A stretch of DNA of 64,000 nucleotides, taken from positions 1,070,981 to 1,134,980 of the forward strand of contig CAUYUJ010014360.1 of NCBI GenBank assembly GCA_963575745.1, in the 5' to 3' direction. The notes beneath the pieces were generated by a model. That model was not told the DNA's origin. It ran no database searches and was given only the letters and a program-made list of their open reading frames with translations. Below, piece by piece: positions 24,136-35,089 of this stretch; within the stretch, counting starts at the first letter, position 1, and every line of letters begins with the position of its first letter. Both the position numbers and the translations under genes were made by a program. The stretch comes from Prorocentrum cordatum (lineage: Eukaryota > Sar > Dinophyceae > Prorocentrales > Prorocentraceae).

Positions 24136-25589
24136 GCCGCCGAACCTTTGAAGCACATAGCGAGCGGCCGCATCCCAGGATCCCTGCAGATGGTGGCCCT
24201 CTGAACGCACTTTGCGCAGCCAGCACTGCTAGCATGAGCGAAAACTCGCCAACACGCACGGCGGGTGCCACCGGCCACGGCTTCGCCAGGTCAGCACGGC
24301 CGGCACCTCCGCTCCGTCAGGAAACACTGACGAGCAGCCCACCATCTGAGTCTGAGAGCGCCCTCGCGCATGAAAGATCCAGTCTAGTCGACGCGACCGA
24401 GACCCGTCAACGCGACTGAGTCTCGCAGTAGTGGGAGGCGAGTGCAAGATTGCGCCAAGCACATCACGGGAGTAGTGGGGGCCATCCAGAGAGTGCGCCG
24501 AGCACATCTCAGCAGTGGGAGGCGAGTGCAGGATTGCATCTGCGGCAGCGTCTGACCCACGAACGTGGGTCGGTGGGTCCGCCGAGCCCGTCGCCTCAAC
24601 CGAAGGAGGCGGCGCCAAAGCGGCATCGGCAGGAGGATCGGGAGGGAGGACCAGTGTAAACCCAAGGCGCATCAACGATGTTGCAATAACCCTCCCTCTT
24701 AGTTCCCCCTGCATAAGACCCTACAACAAAGCATTGAAATTGGGGGAAGTGGCCCACTAGACGGCAACAGTTTGAGAATCGGCAATCGGGCCAAAACACA
24801 ACTCCTGGGACTCCAACGCCACGGATCAACGCGACTGTTGCGCCATGACAGTCCTAGGCTGTGCCAGAACAACACGCGTAGGACTTCAACACCACGGTTC
24901 AACGTGACTGCGGCGACCTAACAGTCTTACGCCTGCTAGAACACGATCGATCCATGGGACTTCAACCACACGAACCCTTCAAGCTGCTGCAAAACGTTAC
25001 AAGAGATGCGCGGCGATGAGCGCCAAAGCGTGAGCCACGCTGTGAAAAGAAACCGCCCTCCATCCGTGGAGAGATAAAAAAGAAAAAAACAAAAAAACAC
25101 TGCGCGCGGCGCTTCAGCAAGAACATCCGCCCGAAACTGCTGCCAAGGCGAGACGAGCGTTTTGAAAACGGACCCCCCTCCCTCCGCGAAGCCGTTGCAA
25201 AACTCAAGAAGGCGTGTGCGCAACGCTGAGGCGAAAGCAACAGTTTGAAAACGACAGGCCCTTCATCCATGAAACCGTTGCAGGGTTCCAAGCTTCAGGG
25301 CCACAAATGGTGCGGAAAATTCAAGCGAGACGCCCAGCCCGCCAACACGGGCCGTGCGACAGGGAAAAGCCAATCCGCCGGCCCCCTTTGTGGGGACATC
25401 AGGCTCGGCGGATTAGGCTTGCTGCTGCCTGCTCCAGTTCCAGTTCCCAGTCTCCGATGTTACGATTCTGTGTTCTGCCAACTACTGTGAATTGATGGAG
25501 TCCGCGCGAGGGAGGAGCCGAAAAGGGCCATTATTACCTTCACATGGGAGGGTCTTAAAATTATGGGGTGTCCTGGGACAAGTAAAAAT
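24136..25589. repeat. Degenerate tandem repeats, no gene
   Basis: A GTGGGAGGCGAGTGCA motif recurs about 85 bases apart near 24430 and 24515. From about 24790 to 24975 a unit of roughly 80 bases built around GGACTTCAAC...CACG repeats about three times. From about 24980 to 25300 a looser unit carrying GAAAAC and CCTCCATCCGTG/CCTTCATCCATG phrases recurs. No coding homology is recognised. Confidence 0.45.
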
Positions 25590-25710
25590 ACATGAGATTC
25601 GCGCCCCCGAAGCCACAATCCTTCGCAAATCATGCCGTATCCGCGCCCCCGAAGCCAGAATCCTTCCTGAAATACAAAATATTCGCGTCCCCGAGGCCAT
25701 AAACCATTGC
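25590..25710. repeat. CCCGAGGCCACGA-type satellite, locus 1
   Basis: Three units carry GCGCCCCCGAAGCCA or CGTCCCCGAGGCCA followed by an AATCCTT-like phrase. The same family occurs near 56695-56760 and fills 58640-58860 and 59080-59290. Confidence 0.7.
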
Positions 25711-26218
25711 AGATTGAGCTATGTTCACGCTCCGAGAGCGTTTCCTGCGCGTCGCGGGCGCGTCGTTTGAATAAATTGCGAGGAGGTCCCACGCGAGAGC
25801 GCGATTCCTGCACAAATTGTGACAACGTCCCGCGAGAGGAAATATCAGGCGGATGCCGCTGTTGTTTAAACCAGGGGTCCACAACACATTTTGGTGATCC
25901 CACCCTTTACCTTGTAAGAAACAAGAAACCCCGGGAGGAACACCTGAATTGAAAAACGCGAGGTTGACCGGGCAAGGGGGATCAACAATAATCACTCATC
26001 AGAGTTGAGAATTCCAGAATAACAACAAAAGACATTCGTCATGATTTTCTTCACGTCGCAACAGGGTCTGGGGCAGCGGGGTGGATATTCACCCCCAGAC
26101 CTCTCTTGGGGTGCGCTCCGAGGAAAATCGAGGCGCATCCGCCCGACGGAGCGCCTCCCGGAAGATACAAGAGCGCAACAATAACCCAACGCCTCGGCCA
26201 CCGATCCCCCCAGATCCC
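25711..26218. other. Non-coding stretch, nothing recognised
   Basis: Short open frames only; GCGAGAGCGCGATTCCTGC-like phrases echo the neighbouring satellite. No gene is seen. Confidence 0.35.
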
Positions 26219-26395
26219 CGGATTCTTCCCTCCATCCATCCCTCCCTCCCCCCCTCCCTCCCTCCCTCCCCCGTCCCTCCCCTCCTCCCTCCCCTCCATC
26301 CCTCCCCCCCCGTCCTTCCCTCCCCTCCTCCCTCCCTCCCTCCCCCCCTCCCTCCCTCCCCCCGTCCCTCCCCTCCCTCCCCTTCCCGTCCCCGC
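26219..26395. repeat. CCCT-type pyrimidine repeat
   Basis: A (CCCT)n tract with CCGT and CCAT variants, about 180 bases, has the pyrimidine strand on the plus strand. Confidence 0.9.
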
Positions 26396-26443
26396 CAAAC
26401 GTCTCCTGGCGGCAACCGAATAAGAAAACACAGCGTAAGTACA

Positions 26444-26580
26444 AATTTTCGGAGGTCCGCGCGGAGTTTTTGCATCTGCGCTGGCTGGACACCCCTCCCT
26501 GGCGCACGGAGCGCGCCAGGGTCGCCGTTGGGGGGGCCCAGCAGCAATCCAAGAAATCCGCCTGGAACTCCGATAAATTA
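26444..26580. mobile_element. Hairpin (foldback) element, family B copy 2
   Basis: The left arm contains TTTCGGAGGTCCGCGCGGAG, which matches the outer arm of the 2903-3065 hairpin (CGCGGAGTCTGC...CGAAAG on the opposite strand there). The right arm near 26555-26580 (CCGCCTGGAACTCCGATAAA) is its degenerate inverted repeat. The central part has GCGCTGG and CTGGCGC motifs shared with copy 1. This is an older, more diverged copy. Confidence 0.55.
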
Positions 26581-26804
26581 TGTTTGCGCAATTTGTTCTT
26601 ATTCGACGTCCCTTCCCATTCAGACATCACCTCAGATCCGATTTGGTGAGAAAATTACAGCATCGCCAAAAATCACGACAGGAGCCACAGACCCCATCAC
26701 CCTGCGTCATTGTTCGAGCCCTATCGATATGCGAGGGTCCTGGGGATCGAAGCCTGACGAACACTTGACGGCGCGCACAAGGGGGTATGGGGGCGGGGGG
26801 AACA

Positions 26805-27225
26805 GATCTGGGGGTCTCTGGGCGGCACGGCGAGCAGGAGCCGAGGAGACGTAAGACTCGGGTGCGTGGGACTCGGGTTGGCCTGACGCGGCCATCATGA
26901 AAATGACGAGACGCAATCTGAAGCTTGACGCGAGCTCCCGCGGCAAACATGCCACGAAAAATGGACCGTCAGAATCCAGGACGCGCTCGTCCAAAAACGT
27001 CGGCAGACCCGAAGTCCGGCTTACTCGACTCTTACGTTTCGCCGAAATTCGGCACACACACACACACACACTTTTTGCGTCGGCGGCTGGGCAGAGGGCG
27101 ACTGCTCTGGCGGATAGGCAACAGGGGACACGCTGTACGCAACTTGAGGCCGCAGCGCACGGAAAGAGGAGGAGGAGCCCCGGCGCGATGGGAAGAAGGG
27201 AAGCCGGGCCACTCAGAGCTGCCGG
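26805..27225. repeat. Dispersed duplication, copy 1 (about 420 bp)
   Basis: It matches 30676-31103 along its whole length in the same orientation. Shared stretches include GGTTGGCCTGACGCGGCCAT, GGACCGTCAGAATCCAGGAC, GGCGACTGCTC and GGGCCACTCAGAGCTGCCGG, and both carry an internal CA microsatellite of different length. I see no protein family in it. Confidence 0.88.
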
Positions 27226-27654
27226 GGCCCGAATTCCGGCTTACTCGAGTCTCCCAGACCCCCGACGTCATGTTTTTTCCATGACGTCCACCCCCAAAGG
27301 TTTCGACCCATTCCCCGGGACCAGCTGGTCATCCTGAGTCGTGTTCTGACGGTCCCGAGGCCCGGTAGAGGCCCCCAGGGGCCGAGAAGAGCCTGCTTTT
27401 TTTTAGACTCCTGTAGACTTGCCTGAATCAACAAAAAAAACAGGCTCGAATTGTGAAAAAAACCTCCCGTCGTGAGTTTGTTCACTACTCGAGGGGGCCT
27501 GGCCTGGCGTCCCCCCGACGGAGCGGCAGGCCCGGAGGCAGGCGAGGGCGCGGGGCGCACTCGTCGATCTGCCCGCCGCCGATGGACGGCTTCAGCTGCC
27601 ACTCGCGAGGAGGGTGTGGGGGCGGGCGGGCCGTCCCCCGACCAGGAGAGCCCA
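27226..27654. other. Non-coding stretch, nothing recognised
   Basis: Shadow frames only. A short TTTTTTTTA and CAAAAAAAACAG pair sits near 27398-27443. Confidence 0.35.
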
Positions 27655-27850
27655 AAATCGAATCGACAAGTCGGATCGGAAGTCGACATGAGTCGGATCG
27701 GCGGAAATCGGCAGCCGCGTCGGGAAAAGTCGAATCGGCAGAAATCGGCAGGCTAGTATGCCTCCAACAAGAAACAGGAACCCAAATCGGAATCCCAAGT
27801 CGAATCGAATCGGAATCGGAAGCCATCGAAATCGAATCAAATCGAATCGG
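27655..27850. repeat. AATCGG-type short tandem repeat
   Basis: Units such as GAATCG, GGATCGG and AATCGGA repeat irregularly over about 200 bases. Confidence 0.8.
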
Positions 27851-27876
27851 AGGAGTCGAAACGAGCCCTGCCCGAC

Positions 27877-28038
27877 CCCTCCCCGGGCGTGTCCCCCTGC
27901 AGGCGGATCTTGGAGGAAGAGCCAGAAATTGTCAAAGAATGCTCCAAAGATTGACCAGACACTGCAGAATCGCGTCCCCAGGCCATGTTTTTTGCTCTTT
28001 TTGAGTGTTCCTCCTGCAGAGGAAAGGGCCCGGCTTCA
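27877..28038. mobile_element. MITE-like element, family A copy 3
   Basis: The left end CGGGCGTGTCCCCCTGCAGG and the right end CCTCCTGCAGAGGAAAGGGC...CCGGCTTCA are inverted repeats matching family A. The interior is about 110 bases without an ORF. The outermost bases have drifted and no clear target duplication was found. Confidence 0.6.
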
Positions 28039-28454
28039 GGGTAGGGGGGTGGGGGGGGAAGGCTTCTCAGGCGAACGTTTTCTTATTCGGCGTTTCGACA
28101 TCGGGCGGAAGGGGGGAGGGGGGAGGGGGGAGGGGGGGGTTCTGGCTCCAGACCTCTGCTTAATGCGACTGTTTGCAACAGTGCGTCCTATGGGGAGACC
28201 CCTGATCGAAACAGGCGCCAAAAACAACAGAGATCCACTCCTTGGGGGGGGGGGGGGGGGGGCGAGGGCCCACGCCGATCGGCAAAACAATGAGTAAGAA
28301 AACGATCACCAAAAGAAGGCTGCTTCCTAGCTCCTACAGACAAGGACCCTGCCTCTTAAGAAGCAGGGGTGCTTCTAAGGAGCCTTCCCCCCTACCCCTA
28401 CCACCCTCTGCGCGTGGCTGACTGGCGAGCTTCGGTGGCAATTCATGGGAGCCT
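28039..28454. other. G-rich non-coding stretch
   Basis: G-runs occur at 28110-28138 and 28242-28261 (20 G). A palindromic CTTCT...AAGGAG cluster lies at 28345-28390. No gene is seen. Confidence 0.4.
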
Positions 28455-28585
28455 CCCATACCATCTAGTTGACCCACGCTAATCGACGCTCATGGACGCT
28501 GATCGACGCTAATCGATGCTAAATCGAAGCGCATCGACGCTAAATCGGCGCTATCCCATGGATTCTGCGACGCTCATCGACGCCA
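28455..28585. repeat. CTAATCGACG-type short tandem repeat
   Basis: About ten units of 10-14 bases, variants of CGCTAATCGACG and CGCTCATGGACG. Confidence 0.8.
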
Positions 28586-28639
28586 ACGCAGTCTGAAGAC
28601 GGAATTACGAGTGCACACGAGGTTCCCATAATTTGCTAC

Positions 28640-29510
28640 GGCTCCGCTGGACCTCCCAGGAGCGAGCCCACGAACGTGGGGTGCGCGCGGCCCCCGACCC
28701 CGCCGGACCTCCCAGGAGCCCACGAAAGTGGTCAGTTGCGCAGTTCGCACCATACCAGGGAGCTGCGAGAATGCGCGTGGCCCCCGACTCCGCTGGACCT
28801 CCGAGGAGCCCGCGAGAGTGGCGACAGCTGCGCAATTCGCAACCCAGTCGAGGAACTGCGAGGTCTCGGCTGGATCCGCGTACTCCGCTACTCCGCCGTG
28901 CCTCCAAGGAGCCCACGAAAGTGGTCACACTTACGCAGTTCGCAGCCACCTAGAGAGCAGCGAGGTCTCGTCTGGGTGCACGTGGACCCCGACTCCGCCG
29001 TGCCTCCCAGGAGCCCACGAAAGTTGCGACAGCTGCGCAGTTCGCAGCCTCCCTGGGAGCTGCCGTGCCTCACAGGAGCCCACGAAAGTGGCGACACCTG
29101 CGCAGTTCGCAACCACCCACGGAGCTGCGAGGTCTCGGCTGCATCCGCGTGCTCTGCCAATCCGCCGAGGCCACGAACGCAGCGACAGCTGCGCAGTTCG
29201 CAACCACCCAGGGAACAACGAGGTCTCAGCTGGATCCGCGTACTCCGCTACTCCGCCGTGCCTCCCAGGAGCCCACGAAAATGGCGACAGCTGCGCAGTT
29301 CGCAACCCAGTCAAGGAAGCAGCGAGGCCCCCGACTCCGCCGTGCCTCCGAGGAGCCAACGAAAGTGGCGACAGCTGCGCGGTTCGCAACCACCCAGGGA
29401 ACAACGAGGTCTCAGCTGGATCCGCGTACTCCGCTACTCCGCCGTGCCTCGCAGGAGCCCACGAAAGTGGCGACAGCTGCGCAGTTCGCGGCCACCCAGA
29501 GAGCAGTGCA
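28640..29510. repeat. Complex satellite, about 9-10 units of 65-115 bp
   Basis: The core phrase GAGCCCACGAAAGTGGCGAC followed by AGCTGCGCAGTTCGCAACC recurs near 28717, 28808, 28910, 29010, 29075, 29168, 29270, 29353 and 29457. Longer units add a GGTCTCAGCTGGATCCGCGT segment. All three plus-strand frames stay open for 170-350 codons because the unit lacks stops. No protein family is recognised, so it is treated as satellite DNA. Confidence 0.85.
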
Positions 29511-29899
29511 GGAGGAGGGGGGAGGAGGAGAAGGAGAAGGAGAAGGAGTGGATACCTTAGCGCTCTATTCAAAAGGAGATCCAACACAAGAGGTTTAGGG
29601 ATAAAAAATGGCATCCCACTTGGAGTACCATGTGGGACCTGCTGTAGAACACGAACAATCCGTAGACGGAGCTGCGCCGAACGCAACGACCGCGCAGCCT
29701 ATGAGGCGTCCACCCCGACTGCGTCTATACACGTAACGGCGCCCAGTGTGTCCATAGACGGTTTGGGCTAGAACGTGAGAACGGTATTCGGCAAGGGCCA
29801 CAGATATTGGTCTTATAGATAGAAGCAGATGTACGTTGCCCTCCAGCATCGCATGTCTGGGGTGGGGTCCTCGCTTTGAAATCCGTGGCGCCGAGCGTC
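29511..29899. other. Non-coding stretch, nothing recognised
   Basis: A short GGA/GAA tract at 29510-29550 is followed by unique sequence without a recognised gene. Confidence 0.4.
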
Positions 29900-30372
29900 T
29901 CATCTCACTCCTCCTTCTCCTCCTCCTCCTCCTCCTCCTCCTCCTCCTGCTCCAGGGCCCTCGAGTCCGAGAAAGGCCCCGAGGCGAGCGGACCGCGTGC
30001 GCGCCGACGCGGCCGCCGACGCGCGCGGCCGAGCTCAGTCTCTGCGGGCTCCTCCACGCCCTCTGCCTCATCCTCCTCCTCCTCCTCCTCCTCCTCTCCT
30101 CCTCCCCCCCTCCTCCTTCCCCCCCTCCTCCTCCTCCTCCTCCTCCTCCTCCTCCTCTCTCCTCCTCCTCCTCCTCTTCCTCCTTCTCCTCTCCCCTCAT
30201 CCTCCTCCTCCTCCTCCTCCTCCCTCCTCCTCCTCCTCCTCCTCCTCCTCCTCCTCCTCCTCCTCCTCTCCTCCTCCTCCTCCTCCTCCTCCTCCTCCTC
30301 TCCTCCTCCTCCTCCTCTGCCTCCTCCTCCTCCTCCTCCTCCTCCTCCTCCTCCTCCTCCCCCGCCTCCGCC
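29900..30372. repeat. TCC trinucleotide arrays
   Basis: (TCC)n at about 29908-29950 and 30068-30362, broken by short insertions, codes for Ser/Pro/Leu on the plus strand and Glu/Arg/Gly on the minus strand. Confidence 0.95.
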
Positions 30373-30675
30373 TCCCGATCCGCTGCGCTCGCCTCGCCCA
30401 GTCTGGCACACCCCTGCAGCAAAAGCTCGTGCCCCGCAGGGAGCTCTCCCCAAGCGGGATGCCGCCCCCCGCCCCTTTGTCGGGGAGACGTAAGACTCGG
30501 GCACAAAAAAAAAGTTTCTTGGGAGGAGGCTGCTCCTTAGAAGGCACCGGCCTTACATCTGCAGACAAGGCCCGCGCCTTCTGAGAAGCAGGGGTGTTTC
30601 TGAGAAGCCTTCCCCTCTACCCCCTTCCGCGCGTGGTTGCTAGACGCCCGGTGTGAAAAAATTGCAGCAGCGCCA

Positions 30676-31103
30676 AGATCTGGGGGTCTCTCGGCGGCAC
30701 GGCGAGCAGGAGCCGGGGAAACGTAAGGCTCGGGTACGGGGGACTCGGGTTGGCCTGACGCGGCCATCACGAAAAATGACGGGACCCCATGAGCTCCCGC
30801 TGCAAGCATCTCACGAAAACTGGACCGTCAGAATCCAGGACGCGCTCGTCAAAAAAATGTCGGCAACTCCGACTTCTGGCTTACTCGAGTCTTACGTTTC
30901 CTCTAATTCCGGCACACACACACCCACACACACACACACACACACACTTGTTTTGCGTCGGCGGCTGAGCAGAGGGCGACTGCTCCGGCGGATAGGCAAC
31001 AGGGGACACGCTGTACGCAAATTGAAGCCGCAATGCACGGAAGGAGGAGGAGGAGCCCCGGCGCGACGGGAAGAGAGGAAGCCGGGCCACTCAGAGCTGC
31101 CGG
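30676..31103. repeat. Dispersed duplication, copy 2 (about 425 bp)
   Basis: It is a direct copy of 26805-27225 with scattered substitutions and small gaps and a longer CA microsatellite at about 30911-30948. The shared sequence begins at GATCTGGGGGTCTCT and ends at GAGCTGCCGG in both. Confidence 0.88.
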
Positions 31104-31129
31104 CTGCGGCGGGGGGAGCGCCGCGGAGG

Positions 31130-31200
31130 GAAGCAGCGCCGGCACAGGGAGCTCCACCTGCGGCCCCCGCGGGATGCCGCCCCCCGCCCATTTCGGCACA

Positions 31201-31233
<33 letters not shown>

Positions 31234-31430
31234 CACGTGTCACGCAACACAGGGAGCTCCACCTACAGCCCCAGTGTCGGTGGTCTGGTGCCCCCCCCGC
31301 CCATTGCGGCACACCCCTCAGGCGTTTCGCGTCCCACGGAGAACTCCACCTACGGCCACTGCGGGCAAGCTTGCAGTCCGCCCCCTGCCTGTTCGTGCGC
31401 CACAGAGAGGCAAGCTTGCATGCCGCCCCC
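31130..31430. repeat. GGTGGAGCTCCC satellite, reverse orientation
   Basis: GGGAGCTCCACCTGCGGCCC (about 31147), GGGAGCTCCACCTACAGCCC (about 31252) and GAGAACTCCACCTACGGCC (about 31339) are the reverse complement of the 38125-38560 satellite core. A CA microsatellite sits inside at 31198-31232. A related phrase appears near 30438. Confidence 0.7.
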
Positions 31431-31722
31431 CTTGTTCAAGCGAAGCGCCCTTTTCGGAGGCACGCAAGCTTTTTACAACCCCATGATCATCGCGACGTAA
31501 CAAGCGTGGTCGTGACTCACACGCGGTCAACTGTTGGCAAGATGGATGTGCAAGCGCCCAGTGCAACATTTCCAGTGGCAGCAGGAAGGGCGAACACAGA
31601 ATGGGAAGAGGATCTGGAAATGGGAGAGGAGGGATGAGAAACGGAAAGGGAAGGAGGCAAGGAAGTGGCGAAGGGGTGGAAGAGGAAGAGGGGAAAGGAT
31701 CTCCATCGAGGGATTTCAAAAA
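31431..31722. other. Non-coding stretch, nothing recognised
   Basis: Purine-rich plus strand at 31590-31700. No gene is recognised. Confidence 0.4.
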
Positions 31723-32108
31723 GACCTTCTGGAGGCGATCGCAGCAGTCCTCGCCTGCAGGCGTTACTCTAACCCCGAAACCGGACTGCTGTAATCATGC
31801 AAGGGTGAGCCGTGGGTTCGAGTACTGCGACCAGACCATCCGCCCGAGCGTCTCTCTCAAAGCGCGCGTGCTGGCAGGCACCGCGAGCCGATGAGAGAGG
31901 CAACGTATCCGCAGTAGACCTTCTGGAGGCGATCGCAGCAGTCCTCGCATGCAGGCGTTACTCTAACCCCGAAACTGGACTGCTGTAATCATGCAAGGGT
32001 GAGCCGTGGGTTCGAGTACTGCGACCAGACCATCCGCCCGAGCGTCTCGCTCAAAGCGCGCGTGCTGGCAGGCACCGCGAGCCGATGAGAGAGGCAACGT
32101 ATCCGCCG
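31723..32108. repeat. Tandem duplication, 2 copies of 194 bp
   Basis: The unit starting GACCTTCTGGAGGCGATCGC at 31723 recurs at 31917 almost unchanged. Each copy holds GTGGGTTCGAGTACTGCGAC, which resembles the internal B-box of tRNA promoters, preceded 80-90 bases upstream by GATCGCAG, which could pair with CTGCGACC. A full cloverleaf could not be drawn, so it is not called a tRNA gene. Confidence 0.85.
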
Positions 32109-33636
32109 TCACACTACAATCAGCATTTGTGTCGCTGTCGTCGTCGCCCTCGACATCGTCGTCACGCTCTGTCTGCTTCGATCAGACCTGCTCCAGACAT
32201 TATGAGAAAGGGGGCATCACCCTCCCAGACAGGCCCTTTCTGACCCCTGTCTGACCCCCCCCCCGTCAAGACAGCTCGAGACACCCCCACCCCGCCCCCT
32301 CACCCAAAAAAAGAGAAGTATCCTCCTTGCTTGTATCACGAAACCCAGATGAATGGATCGAAACTGCAAATAGTTCAAGCGCACGCAACGGGCGAAAGCA
32401 CCTGAAAGTGGCCACCTTTCGCGTTCATCTTGTCCTCCCACTCGGGGCCTGGATGTCAATGCGGAGAGAGCGAAGCGGAGACAGACAGGCAGCCAGATGG
32501 AGCACGACGGCACAGAGGACACAAACGACGTCGCAGGACGGGCGGGCGAGAACAAGACACAGTTCTGGCCCAGCAGGTGCAATGGCAGTGCTACCTCTTC
32601 CCCCCTCCCTCGTCCTTACTCTCACAGCAGGCAACCACATAAGAAGATATCGGAAGCTCCAAGGAAGAACTCGGCAAGGCGTATCTTGGCCCAGGGCTCG
32701 AGATGTCCCCAAGTTCTTCCAGCTAGCTCAAAGCAGGGTGTGGTGAGCTCACGACACACCATCGGCCAGTGCAAGCGCGCTCGAGCCCTGCCCCCAAGGA
32801 GGCGAACCCACTGGTAGAGAGCAGCGTGCGCCGAGAGGGGCCATCGGACATGGGACATGAGAAGCATCCTTCGAGAACACGAGACCCTCCGTCGGCCAAA
32901 GCAAACAGAACAGCCAAGGGTACCCTCCCCAGGATGCGCAAGAATATCCAAAAAGCACGAAGAGCACTAGGATACCATCCCAAAGCCGACCTCGATCTTA
33001 AACATCGATCCGACTGGAAGCTCAAAACTGATATGGATGAGGATGATGAGGAGGCCTGATCATGAGATACACAAAGAAGTTGAGGAGAGGGAGGAGGCGG
33101 AGCCATGGCCACACGGCAGCAGACCGAGTGCTGCAGCCGGGAGATGGAGAACTGATCTGCTGGTCTGCTCAGCTGCTCCGCTCCCCGAGGAGGGGACGAA
33201 ACGGCGGCCGCGGGTGGCTGAGCCCCGGGCGGATGTTTTCGCGGAAGATCATGATGGCGTCGATGACATGCAGACTACCATCTGGCTGCTCCCGGACCTG
33301 CTCCCGGCGAAGCCCCGAGCAGATCGCGCATAGAGGCAGGGAATGATGATCCTTACGGCGACAGAAAACGAGAGACCACCGCAGAGAAATGGATAGACTG
33401 CGCAAAGGGCTGCGGGAGCAAGCGAGAAGAGGATACGAGAGAGTCATACCCCAGACCCCATGCGCGTCGCCGTCGTTATCATCACTGGGGGTTTTCCTCA
33501 GGCTTTCGCTGGCAGCGGTGACACGAGGCGACGAGGCTGCGTGGCCAAGCCCTTCCGAATCGAAGACTTGCCAACCATCCCACGCGGCAGGCCCCCGAGG
33601 ACAGGCCAAGAGGCCACGGGGCCACGCCGAAAGGGT
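32109..33636. other. Long stretch without an identified gene
   Basis: Several open frames lie on both strands and none has a recognised motif. There is a C-run near 32257, a GACGTCG tract near 32140-32165, and otherwise mixed sequence. Confidence 0.35.
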
Positions 33637-33637
33637 A

Positions 33638-33700
33638 TTATGTCGGGCATCTCCACCTACAGGCGGATTTTGGGCGAGAAAAAGTCGAACGGTCAAAAAT
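33638..33700 (+). mobile_element. Family A element, left end only
   Basis: TTATGTCGGGCATCTCCACC followed by TACAGGCGGATTTTGGGCGA matches the left end and first interior bases of family A (compare 3492-3530). No matching right end was found downstream, so it is a truncated copy. Confidence 0.6.
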
Positions 33701-33779
33701 TCGCTGGCCCAACGGGCCAGAGGCGTGCTAAGATCTCCGGCAACTGGTTAACAATAACTCTATACTTCGCGCGCGCGAA

Positions 33780-34555
33780 GCGGCCCAAGACGCCCAACAC
33801 GGCCTCAAGACGGCCCAAGAAGCTTCCAAGACGTCCCAAGAGAGCCCCGACCCTTTCCAAGAGAGCCCCAAGAGGCCAAAATCATTGATTTGCACTGGGT
33901 GTTTGAAGGTTTTTGGCTTCCTCGCCTTTTCGCGTTTCCGACGCTCCAAGACGGCCCAAGAAGCCTCCAGGACCACTCCAAGACGGCCCAAGAGGCCTCC
34001 AAGAGAGCCCCAAGACCGCCCAAGAGGGCCCCACGACAGTCCAAGAGGCGCCCAAGACGGTCCAAGAGGACCCCAAGAGGGCCCCAAGTGGGGCCCAACA
34101 TGGAGACCACGAACCGAGAATCCGAGCCTTCAGCTCCAAGAGGCCTCCTGGAGGCTCCAAGAGGCCCTTAAGAGGCCCCAACAAGCGACACGGTCCACGA
34201 GGACCCCAAGAGGGCCCCAAGAGGGCCCAACATGGAGACAAAGAGCCTCCAGGACCACCCCAAGACGGCCCAAGAAACCTCCAAGAGAGCCCCGAGACCG
34301 CCCAAGAGGGCCCCACGACAGCCCAAGAGGCGCCCAAGACGGTCCAAGAGGACCCCAAGAGGGCCCTAAGAGGGGCCCAAGATGGAGACCACGAACCGAA
34401 AATCCGAGCCTTCCGCTCGGCCTCCTGGACGCCCCAAAAGGCTCCTAAGAGGCCCCAGAAAGCGACAAGGAACCCGAAAGAGACTCCAAGAGGCTCGAAA
34501 ACGACTCCCGAGAGTCTCCAAGAAGCTCTCGAGAGGCATCCCACGAGATCCCAAT
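33780..34555. repeat. CCAAGAGGCCCC-type degenerate satellite, locus 2
   Basis: Hundreds of bases of CCAAGA, GACGGCCC, GAGGACCCC and GAGAGCCCC units form also a higher-order repeat: the interval from about 34090 to 34160 (GGAGACCACGAACCGA...) recurs about 290 bases later at 34382. Reverse frames give GPSWGPLGPSW-type runs. Confidence 0.85.
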
Positions 34556-34559
34556 GAAC

Positions 34560-34712
34560 GTCCCCCTCCTCCTCCGCCCCCTCCTCCCCCTCCTTCTCCA
34601 CCTCCTCCTCCTCTCCCCCCTCCTCCTCCTCCTCCTCCTCCTCCTCCTCCTCCTCCTCCTCCTCCTCCTCCTCCTCCTCCTCCTCCTCCTCCTCCTCCTC
34701 CTCCTCCTTCTC
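34560..34712. repeat. TCC trinucleotide array
   Basis: (TCC)n of about 45 units with CCC variants at its 5' edge. Confidence 0.95.
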
Positions 34713-35089
34713 TGCCACTCGCCTTTTCCACGCTCGCGCTTCCACCCTGCTACCCCCAAAACCCCGCCCCCCTTCACACACGACAACACATAGCAGCGGA
34801 GGGATTAAGTAGAGAAGAAAAGGAAACTGCAGAATGTTGTCTTGTTCCCTGCGATCGTATTCACGAGCCGCCACCTTCCGAAACAGAAGGTTCAGGCGGG
34901 CAAAGAATGGTTCCCGCCTGCGAAATCACCCAAAGCCAGCCATCCATAAACAAAAAACGACCCAGCAGCACCCCATTGCCAACGATCACACGGGCACTCG
35001 ACAGCCCTGTACCAATACGGGCCGGCGGAATGAGCGAAGCGATTAAATAATCGAAACATCGTCCGCAGACGAACCTATATTTGAACATT
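34713..35089. other. Non-coding stretch, nothing recognised
   Basis: Mixed sequence with no recognised gene or repeat. Confidence 0.4.

Noticed and set aside
28640-29510. Possible CRISPR-like array
   Set aside because: The repeats vary in length and spacing, have no distinct spacers, and the context is eukaryotic.
28676-29771. Three overlapping open frames of 177-347 codons
   Set aside because: All three frames are open because the satellite unit has no stops; no protein family is recognised.
31723-32108. tRNA gene
   Set aside because: B-box and a possible acceptor pair are present, but the T-stem does not pair and no anticodon arm could be drawn.
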